64,000 bases of DNA, from NCBI RefSeq assembly GCF_901709675.1, contig NC_051106.1:5156001-5220000 (forward strand), written 5' to 3'. A program made the position numbers and the translations under genes. This stretch comes from Syngnathus acus (taxonomy: Eukaryota > Chordata > Actinopteri > Syngnathiformes > Syngnathidae). Below the pieces are notes generated by a model. The model was not told where the DNA came from. It ran no database searches and saw only the letters and a list, made by a program, of their open reading frames with translations. Every line of letters begins with the position of its first letter. Position 1 is the first letter of the stretch. Positions 12,401 to 23,700 of this stretch are shown piece after piece.

Positions 12401-15400
12401 CACCTATTCTTTAAGGCTGTGTTGGCCTTTCTTTGTAGACTGTAGCTACTTTATGACTTGGACTGAATCCAAGTGGTTCTTTTCCCTTACAGCCACATTG
12501 GGACGGACGGTGGAGTGTGTCCACTTTACTCCTGGCCCAAACACAGTCATGAATCAATGTCCATAGGGGGTCCTATAGCGCGCAAGCCAGAAGGTTAGGC
12601 GTCGAGCTAATTAGGTGAATAAGTACTCCAGTGTCACCTCATACTCTCAATGGTTAGGGAAGGCTACCATATCTGACGTGATTTATTCCCCTATCAACTC
12701 AAATGTTCAGCTTTGGCAGTGCAGCAACTTCTACTGGACTGTAAATTCATTGATGTATTTAGGCCACACATCTCTTGGCAAGCCCAGCATTGCTATGGAA
12801 ATGGCAGTAATCAATTAGAAGCACTGACACGGTAGTGATAGTTCCACGCTGGGAGTTCAGATTTGGGAAGGCAGTAGGGATTATCGGCATTTCTAAACAG
12901 ATGTGTTTTTAATTGGGTTTTAAATCAGTTGAGTGGCTGGGAGTTGCAGATGTTGTCTGGGATGGAGTTCGAGAGGGTTGGAGGCGAAATGGCAAAGGTG
13001 TCGGGGTGTAACATAGGAGGAAGTCCCTTTGGCTATTAGAGAGGAGAATATATTGTGATGCTGACTGGAATTTTAGGAAAGGTAGGAGAATTTTAGGGCT
13101 GTGAGGATAACGTCTTTTACCGCTGCTCACTTTCAAGAAATTATGGTTGTGATGGGAATGAAGTTAACTTTTGTATTTGAGTTTATGCCTCTTTTTTTTT
13201 CGGTAGATACTTCATGCACTTAAAAAAATTGCAGGATTCAAAGAAATTCGCATGTTGGAATTCAGGTGAGTTACTGTTATTGTTGAAAATTCCACAATTG
13301 CACACATTTGTTCCCTGAATACTTTTGTGGATTTGTTGTGTTGCTGAGTCGTCAATGTAGTCCATAAACATTACCTTCATGCAGCTTTATGACTTGAATT
13401 GTTGTGTGAATCAGGTCACAGGATGCCATTCTTCATTATGCTGTGGTCTTTAATGGAGACACGGAACAGAGTGATGAACCGGAACCTCCAAACGGACAGA
13501 CAAATGTGGATGCTCTGAAACTGAGACAAATGATAGTGAAAGCTTTACAAAAGGAGCCATCACTTCCGCTGGACATACAGTATCTCACCTTTGAAGTTGG
13601 TAAGCGCAATTTCCACGCTGCAGGAGCAGAGCTGCTGAGGAGAAAGTCAGATTGATTTTTCTTGTGTTTCTTGTCAGTAACTACTGCTTACCCAGATGCC
13701 GCTCTCAGCATGTACACCACTGGGAGCGGGGATGCCATCAAGGTCACTGAAGAGAACATCACACCAAAGTTCTTCCCCACAGTGGCAGCGACAGAAAACG
13801 CATTTGAAAGTACCACAATTCAACCTCAAATACACACCTCGGTGCCTTCCTTACTGACCATCCTCCCAGAATCCACCTCTGAACCTACAACCATTGATGA
13901 GGTGCCAGTGGCAGCAGCAGTGGAGGATGTATCCGGAGGTGATCCTTCGGGGGAGATGAGTGACATCATCATGGCAGATACAACACCGGAGGCCATCCTA
14001 GAACAAGGACAAGAGGCGAGGGTCATTGACACAAGTACAATGGAAGGTAACAGTGGAGGTGAGGCGATGAAGTTATAATTTCTTTTAGGGTAAACATGTC
14101 TGAAAGTCTTTTTTCTTTCTTTTGCAAGAACCTGAAGGGGCAGACACAAGGGAGAATGATTCGTCATCACCAGACTCCAATCCTGAAATGCTGATCATTG
14201 ATGAAGCTCACCTCTCTGGCACAGAATCTGAGTTGTTGTCACCTGAGGATGTTATCATAAGCATGGAACCAGAGCCTGACCTGCAGCCTATACCGTCACC
14301 TGAGGGCAAAGATGACGCCCCTATCGAGTTTACCAATGAAGTGACAAGCGTTGCCGCCACCAAAGCCTCCATTGATGTTTCCAGTGTAGCAAACTCTTTC
14401 AATGAAGTAGTCAGAAATATAGTTAATGAAGTTCCCAGTGAAGCAGCTATCGAAATTCCCAATGTTGTCGCCAGTGAAATTCCCAGTGAGGCCTCGATCA
14501 AAATTTCTAATGATGTCGCCAGTGAAATTCCCAGTGAGGCCTCTATCAAAATTTCTAATGATGTCGCCAGTGAAATTCCCAGTGAGGTTCCAACCAACTT
14601 CATACAAGACCCTAGTGACACATCTCGTGATACCTCCAGTGAAGCTCCAATGGAAGTCCCCAATGATGTGTCCACCAATGTCCCCAGTGAAGCTTCCAGG
14701 GAGCTTCCCAACAAAATCTCTACTGAAGCCACCGCTGAAGTATTCAGTTACCACAATATCCTCATTGAATCCACCACTGAAGCTCCCATGTTTGTTCCTA
14801 GTGCACCCACCATTGAAGTCATCAGTGAACTCCCAAGTGAAGCCCAAAGTGGGCTCCAAGTCGAAGTCTCCAGCGATGTCTCAACTGAAGCTGCCAGCAT
14901 GACCCACAATGAAGCTCCGAGTGAAGTCTTCAGTGAAGCACCCAGTGAGACCCACAGTGAAACTGCCAGCATTGCACCCACTGAAGTCCCCAATGAAGTC
15001 TCCAGTGAAGGTTCTGTGGAGGTCCCCAGTGAAGCTCCTAAACCAGTCCCCACGGAAACACTTAGTGTCTCCAGTGAAGTACCAAGTGAGACCCCTGGGG
15101 AATCTCCAAGCGAACCCCCTACCCCAGTCCCAAGCGAAATACATGAAGTCGAGTCAAGTGGAATGATCCCAGCTTTGGTGGAGCTTCCTTCAGAAAACTC
15201 TAACGTCCAGGACGATGTAGAGTCAAACCAGGGTGGGACAGAAATGACCGAGTCACTGGAAGAGGACAGCAGTAGTGTTAGATACCCTTCCGAGGCTGAC
15301 GAGCGTTCCACAGCCGCTCCAGCCTCAAGACAAGCCAGCACTCCTGTGCTGGCCGCGATACAGCAGAGCAGAGAGTTAGTAGTTTTCTTTAGCTTGAGAG

Positions 15401-17764
15401 TGACGAACATGATGTTTTCTGACGACCTGTTCAACAAGACCTCCCCAGAATATAAATCACTGGAGAACACCTTTCTGGAGCTGGTAGGTACACAAGCTTT
15501 TATGCTGGATGTAATGTTGATGCATGCTATTTTGGGGTATTTTCTTTTATGACTTCATCAATGTGATGAAAATGTTTGACAAGGTGATTGGCGCGTAATA
15601 TGGACTTTGTGAGGCTGCACTTTGTAGCTAGCCTTATTCTCACAACTGCCAATTGAGCCAAACATAACGGATTTCAATTTTTTTCCTTGACTTATATATA
15701 TATTTTATATTTGTTCAGAAGTTTAATGTGGTGATAAACAAAAGCCAACTTTCAATTTAAGTGTGCTCTTGCCAGCAAATAGTAACTATTGAGCACTGTA
15801 CCATATCAATGAGTTAGGAGTAGAAACTGCACAATAATCAGAAAGTAACTTTTTAATTTGACTTTTTACTTGGTGGCTGCCCCAGGAGTTGTTAAGTTTA
15901 TTTATTTTTTCTACTGTGTTGAAATGCGAAATGACTAAGTGACAATCATTCATTTGCTAACTGACAAAGACCCGAGCCAAAGTTAAAAGAATATAAAGAA
16001 GCCAAGCCAATGAATGTATGTGCTAAACACTAACAAAACTTACATAAAAAATTTCTGATCATGTCATCATACATATCAAAGTTTATACATGTACACAGTG
16101 ACTTTGGCACTGACACTAGCTCTGAATAGCAGCTGTGTCCTGGATGGTCTTGAATATGTTAGCTTGGTAATTTTGGGTCACTTTGCTTTTGTCTTCTTCT
16201 TACAAACTGACATTCCAGCACATTGACTTTTCATTTTAAGGTCAAACGATTACTTATAGTCAAGTGTCGAAAAAGGGGAATGAAAAGGTTCTACCAATAA
16301 TTGTGTTTCACTCAGACTCAACACTCTGGGCCCAGAAAGCCGCCAAATCCTGGAGCATCCAGTAAATCTGGGCCTAGGAGACAGACGACTTTAGCCTCCA
16401 TACCGGTATTTTTTTCCATATTGGAACTCACTTGTGTGACATCTCAGAGAGAGCGCAAACTTTTCTTACCTAACTACTTTTTAATGCATCTTTCCTAACT
16501 CAGTATGACAAACTGAAGCCACACTAACACACTTTTCACTTTTAGACGTCACTATAACTGCCTTTATATTTAGCTTTGGTTGTTTTTGCCTTAAACTGTG
16601 TGTTACATATAGTTGGCTGTGAGGGAAACATTACTAAAATGTTTTTAAATTTAAATCACCGCTAATGCTCATTGATTTGCATGTTGTATTGTGAATTTTC
16701 TTTAACCACTGTAAAAATGACAAACAAGGATATTTAATTCACATTTCAGATTTATAGGGGGCAGCACACGTTATTGTACGACAAAATATTAAGAAGTAAA
16801 TGCTGAATTGGTCTCGAAATCAAAACAATTATTCGGGGTGAGACTACCTAAAGAACATGTAGGCTACTTTTTACACGATATATAAAAATAATATGTTGAG
16901 GCTAAACATAGATAACCTGGTTTTCATTTAACTGTGAGCTCGAATAAGCGGATTTTGGACTTTGTTGATATTCTTAAACCACAATCTCGTGCGTGGAATA
17001 AACTAAATTTTATAAATGTGGTGCAGTGCAGTGTAGTTTGTCTTTTTTTGTGAGGGAAACATAACATGGATGTGTTGGGGCCTTATGTTCCTGCAACAAT
17101 TTAGTAACATTTCATACAAATTGTAATTAGTAGACAACTAATTGTGTTGCAATAATTCCTAACCACATAACCATTTTCAAATGATTAAATATTATAGCTC
17201 ATCCAACATTTGGAGTTGCATATTGCTACTCACATAAATAGTGATTGTCCCTCCAAGACAGCGATGGGCAATTGGAGTCCTCCCGCGTGTTTTATAGGTC
17301 TACCTGCGGCAACATGCCTGATTCAAATGATCAGGATTGCTATCCAGCTTGTGCACACCTATCTTAATATCTGACCATTTGAACCAAATGTGTTGCAACA
17401 GGGAAACTCTCCATAATATTCATTTTTATTTTTATTTTTTTTTAAAAATCCATAGATGCGTACACATGGAAAAACAGTATTTATAATGACTAGGTGGTTT
17501 TAAAAAAAAGGTGCTTGAGTATTAAATTCTCGTAAAAACAATGTTAGCATATGATTATTAGAATAATCCTTAGGAGTGAGGTGGCCCGTTTTTCATTTGT
17601 TTTGGGGTGCTACAGGTGTATTGTTTGTTGCTGTTTGGGGTTGCTAACCCGGCCCACGCATTGTAGTCTGAATCATGAGACCTTGGTCTGCCTTAGTCAT
17701 TGTGGAGGTTTGTCATTTGTGTATGCTAAGAAGCTTTCTGTTATTCAGGTCAGTTCCTGCCCTA

Positions 17765-17797
<33 letters not shown>

Positions 17798-20700
17798 ACA
17801 TGCACACACATGCTATTAAGGGTTTCAAGCTGCTTTGCGCCCTGTGTGGGCATCTGCAAGCATCTACCTTGCGTGTACTTGTTCAGATATGAAAACAAAC
17901 GAAATGTACGTTCTAATGTGAATAAAAGTGAATTGCTACTGGTTGAGGTTTTGTTGAATCCCTCTCGTGGGTGAACGTATCTACCGTAGTTACTATAACT
18001 AGCACTACCGCCAAGCTTAAACCTCAAAGGGCCTCCATTGTAATCTGGTTGGGAAAAGCGGGACGATTGAGTACAATAATTGAAGACGATTGGGAGATGT
18101 GGCAACTTTTGGCTGGAAGGAAATCAGCGGGCTCAGGGACAAGATGGATTTTTGTGAATTCACAAATACCGTGGGAGTTCAGCTTGCAGGCAAGGTTACC
18201 CAAAATTCAGCTAATACTCAAATGGTACGTCTTCAGGCGCTTTGGACTATTGAGGTTGCACTGTTTGTAGGGTTCAATATTTTGTCATGTGCGAATGCGA
18301 AGGAGCAGACCTAACATGTAACTGAAGTAGTTTTTTAGCCCGAGGCGAGCCCGCAGGCCAGGGAGCTGATTACTTCCCGATACACTGTCAGTTCACGTAT
18401 CATTGGAATGAACTGTTCCTGCTGACGATGTTGATTTATTTTCCCCACAGAGAAGTTTTCCTGTCTGTCTGACATCACATTATCAAATGAAAATGTATTA
18501 ATTAACAAATGTGGATTAAAAAAAAAAACAAAGCCTCTCCATCTCCAATCTTTAATGGTTGCCCAAACAAAGGTTTGTGCAGTTCTCATCATTCCTTGTT
18601 TATAACTTTCTGGAAGCACAAACAATAATGTGGTCAGACGTTTGAGATGGTAAGTATTTACTTACTACCTTTAATCAATGATAGTCCGCTAGAATAGTCC
18701 TTTAAATGGGCTATTTGGAAAAAAGAATGTGACATAAAACAGCCCATTTAAATGGTTTTGCCAGACCCCCATTAGTGATGCTGCACACCCAGTCTGACAT
18801 GTATACATGAAACTTGCCCTTGTTGAACTCCTCCTTTAATGTACCTACTGGTTTGTGAAGCAACCACTAAAAACTGGACATGGAGGTTGGAATTACTCAC
18901 AATGATGCGATTTTTGAAAATCAGGTTTCTATTCGCTGTGACGTTTGGCCTTGTGACACCAGAGAAAGAATGTTTCACTGGGAACCAGTAGATACAACTA
19001 GCAGTAGTTTCTCCTGCCTAGATGGGATGCGACTGTTGTGCGGTTTTGCGATAAAACCACCACACTGACCTTCCGCGTGCGAGGTAGCCGAGGCACTGAT
19101 TGGTCTCGAATCGATTGTTTACGGATAATTTGCCATCGACGCTTGGAGAAGAACGGTCAGGAATGGCGGATAACAACCTGCCAGAGACTATTAGCCAAAG
19201 GGAAGTAGCTGTCACTAACGCGTCGGTGGACGAGATGTGAAGTAACCCCATCAGAGGCGAGCTCCTTAAGGCCTTCTTATCTCCCGCTTCGCAGCCCCGT
19301 CCAGCTAGGGCCTAATCTCCTTCGCTTGGTGTTTACCTTCGTTTGCAGCACGTCATGAAGCGGCTGTGGGTTGGGAGTGCAATCGATGCCCATTGATGCG
19401 GGGCCATTACTTGAACCGGTTGAATTCTTGCTCCGTCTCTATAGTCTTTTTTTCTGTCTTCCTCGTCTGAAATAAAAAGCAGCGTTTATGGTCTGCAGTG
19501 TTGGCTTGTTGTTGCTTTTGCATGCAAGGCCTCGCTTGTTACGCTTGTCTTTTGCTAAGCGGCTGATCCCTCTCACTCTATTTCGTGACTACAATTAGCA
19601 CGTTCTCTGACATACGGAAACCCTAATTTCTCTCTTCTTGATCTCATTATGCCATGTGCCGTCATGGCGGGATTTCATGCTCGCATTAAAAATTAAACGG
19701 CAAACTATTCATAGTGATCGCACAGTAAAATATGACCCGAATAGCTTCTGGATTGGACGATGCGGTGCCAACCTCACCAGCGAGACGATTCAAAGTAGAT
19801 CCTGTGGTCTTCTTCTCAGGGGGGATGTAGATGTTGAATGCGTCTTATCTCCCCAGGATCAAGACACGATTCCTGCTTGCTCTGATCTTACCTTCAAACC
19901 CTGATTTATAAAAGCCCCTTTTTCCACCTTCTCTTGAATACTAACCAAGCTTGTAACCACACATAGAGCTAAGAAAATCAAATCACGCTTCTACTTTTGT
20001 CAGGACAAACTTATCAAAAATGAATATGCGTCTCTCTTACTTTTTAGCTTTTACCCTACCTTGAGTCCAATCTGACCGGATTCAAGCAACTGGAAATCCT
20101 CAACTTCCGCAATGGCAGCGTGGTGGTGAACAGCAGACTGAAGCTGGAGAAAGAAGTGCCGTACAACGTGACTGAGGCGGTGCATTGTGTTCTGGAAGAC
20201 TTCTGTAGCGCCGCAGCCAAACGTCTTGACATTGAGATTGATAGCCGCTCCCTGGAGATAGAACAAGGTGAGATGTCCTTGCTGATAGAATCTCGACTAC
20301 ACTCCTTGAAAAGAAGTTTTTTTTAAATTATTTCTCAGTTATTTCAATTGTTCAACCACAAAAAGTAGTCTCTAAGTAAAAGAAAAAGTCTGACAACCCT
20401 CAGTGGCATCTCAATGCTGAAATATGAGGAATTAGTTGTTTTGATGTCATATAATAGTCTTGCATGGTGCACAAGTCCACCCAATTGTGTCAAACTGTAA
20501 AACTGGTGTGTGAGGCTAATTTATTCTGTCTCCAAAGGACCCGACTGAGTAAAAATGGCAATTCATGTGGCTGAAGAATTAGTTAAGAATTAATTAATTT
20601 TAATGTTATTTTCACAAGTTTGATTAATGCTGAATTGGATGCTTAGTAGACACATTATGGTAATATGATGTGCTAAAGATTAGGTGATGGGTGTTTCAAC

Positions 20701-23700
20701 TGAGAAAAGTTACAGCTCTCACTACATTCTTGCATTGACTTCACATTCGATGATGTGGTCATGAATAGTAATATAAAATTTATAGAGCTTGACTCGTTCT
20801 TCTCTAATGAAGTTTATTGAGTTCTGGACTCAAGTCCTTTGCTTATTCATGCCACAAGGTCAAAGTCCCCAGTCGTCCCTCCTTCTCGCACCGCAGCATA
20901 CACGTGATGCATCTTGTTTGCACGCACGAGTTCCCGACTGTATATCTTATTAAAAGTCGACGCTTCACTGCTCATCAATCAAAGCGCCCTTTCAGTCATC
21001 CTCTGAACCTGGAGATGGCGGTCGGTCGGCCGGCTGACTATGCACGCCGCGTCCATGATAATGTCACACGGCTGCTTTTTTCTGCAGCCGACGAAGCGGA
21101 CCCGTGCAAGTTCCTGGCCTGTAATGAGTTTTCACGCTGCGTGGCGGACATTTGGAACAACGAGGCCGAGTGTCTGTGCGACCCGGGCTACAGCTCTGTG
21201 AATGGCCTTCCGTGTCAGAGCGCATGCGACCTGCAGCCAGACTACTGCCTCAATGGAGGCTCGTGTGAAATTATCCCTGGCCATGGAGCCACATGCAGGT
21301 ATAGTACAAGGAAAACAGCACGAAACAATTACAGCTCATGAAAGACAACAGACAAACTTTTTTAACTGCAGGTTCAAACCAAACTGAGGTAGGGTTTTTA
21401 CTTTTTGGACCTGGATTTTACAGTAAAAAAAATGTCTGAGCTTCATCTTTGTATAAGGGTTGCAAAAATGGAAAGAAAAGGCACAATGATTGTTTTCGTA
21501 ATTGCTGAAACTCATATTTGGGTAAAACAGTAATCGGGGAGGTGGCAGACAGTGCCCCACCACATAAGATAAGGTTTTGACCCACACGGGGAAATTCTAG
21601 CACAGGGCCCTTTTCCTTTTTTTCCCCGAGATATATTTTATACAGTAAATATTACAGACCAGTGATTAGTTGAAAAACCAATTTCCCTTGGCTGTCTTTC
21701 TGACTTTCAGTTCCTGCTGACGCTCTGTTCCTTTTTCTGCACAGCATCGACAGCCATTAGTTTGCAACTCAAACAACACAATTCAAACAGCCAATAACCA
21801 AAACAAGATTCCGAGCCATTTTGTTGACTGTTTCTGCGTTTGTAAAAACATATACCGTATTTTCCGGACTATAAGGCGCACCGGACTATAAGGCGCACCT
21901 TCAATGAATGGCCCATTTTAAAACTTTGTCCTTATATAAGGCGCACCGGACTATAAGGCGCACTGTCGGCTTTTAAGAAAATTTTAGGTTTTAAGGTGCG
22001 CCTTATAGTCCGGAAAATATGGTACCCATTTGTTTAGTTTATTGACTTTGAAGATAAATTAGTATTGAACACATATATAATATTATCATACATAATTTCT
22101 TCCTAGATTTTAGCACACATGCTAGTATGTAGATATTCACCAAGATGGGAACATCTGCATTTACTACATGGCAGTGGGGTGACATATTCACTAAAATGAC
22201 TGCAAAATATTCACAAAGTAGTTTGTTTTATTTACGCCTGAGTCTAGCTAACCTAGATAATTTCCATGTTCTAGATGCCCTGTAGGCAAATACTGGCACT
22301 ACCATGGGGAGCGCTGCAACGAGCTGGTTTCGGTACCATTCGACCCGTCGCTAATTGTAACCTGCCTCGTGGGAAGCCTCTGCCTCGTTTGCGCCATCAT
22401 CGGTATCCTGGTGTTCATTAACAAGAAGTGCACAGCAACGAGGAAGGCGGTGACTTTGGTGTAAGTCGGAAACGCTTCGGCGTTATTTTGGTCATGTGAG
22501 GCTTTTTCAAAATGTCTTCCCTCCTTCCCCCACTAGGCACAGCCTTGCTCCCTATCCCTTTGAAAATACTTTGAGGGTCAACCCAGTATTTGAGAATGAC
22601 GATGGCATCTTAAGCCAAGTGTCCACACTGCCGTATCCCACCAGTTCGGCCTCGTCTGGCTCTCATCATTCTGAGCAGGAAGTGTATGCCTCAGTTGAAA
22701 ACATACATCTCAGTATCGAGGTACATAGTGCTGAGCGGTACAAGCACTTGGACTAACAATCACGCTACTAACCGCTCAAGTAGATGACTCACTGCTCTAA
22801 CACACTCTTCAGTCATTTGTGGCATCAGAAACTCTAACTTCCACGCAATTGATTTGGAAATAGATTTACCCGTAGGATGGAACGGAAATAGGAATAATGC
22901 GTTTTGGGTGTTTTTCTTTTTTTTCCTTGGAGCGGTGGGGCCATGGAGGGGCCAGAAATATCTCAGGTGGTCAGCAAAATGCTAGATAAATAAATGAATG
23001 AATAAACAAATAAGTAAATAAATTGATTGAACATTTCTTATTGATAAATAAATAAATAAATAAATAAAGTTTTTATGAGTCAAGGATTCCAGCAACAGGT
23101 GGAACTGTCATAGCATTAAATTCCAATGCATGGTGACATCTTTAATTCACAAGCTTTTATAGATCAAACATATCTAAAAAAAAAAAAAAAAAGAAATGTC
23201 CAAATATGTTTAAGGACTCTTTGATTAAAATTTGATGTTAACCTGAGTATTTTGGAAAAACAGTAATACTGGTTCTACTGTGCTTGCGTCAAGTGTGTAA
23301 GGATCTTCTCTGCGGACACGAAACACAGATGAGGCTCCCTACAACGTCGCAAAACTTCCAAAGCTGCTGTTCAAAACCCTCCATAGATGACATCTGCTGT
23401 GTAGTTATAGCTTTAGGTCAAAATGCTTGTTGCACTGTAGCGCCCGTCACTTTTTATTTACTCTCCATCTGCTTACGTGCTCTCTAGGCGCCACTGCAGG
23501 CATGAGAAATTAATGAAGCGTGATGTAAACACAGTGGGTGTCCACTTTTTGGACGTGTGTGTCTTTCCCACAGATCCCCAGACAACTCTACACCACAAGA
23601 TCCGAAAAGTTAGTATCGGAGCTGGTGGACTTCCATCAATGCATCCCGCACAATGAGGTGAGAAAAGCACACTGTCAAATGACACTTGTGGCTAGTAGGA

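Larger units (their letters stand above)
15484..20047 (+). other. impg1 intron 10 (4.6 kb), splits SEA2
   Basis: Contains a decayed palindromic repeat, a CA microsatellite, an in-frame candidate cassette exon at 16316-16405 and a GC- and CpG-rich patch at about 19070-19420. No other gene is recognised. Confidence 0.7.

Noticed and set aside
14208-15470. Long open frames on the - strand and in other + frames across impg1 exon 10 (up to 240 codons)
   Set aside because: They mirror the Ser/Glu/Pro repeat of the real exon; their translations are repetitive shadows with no family motif and no splice context.
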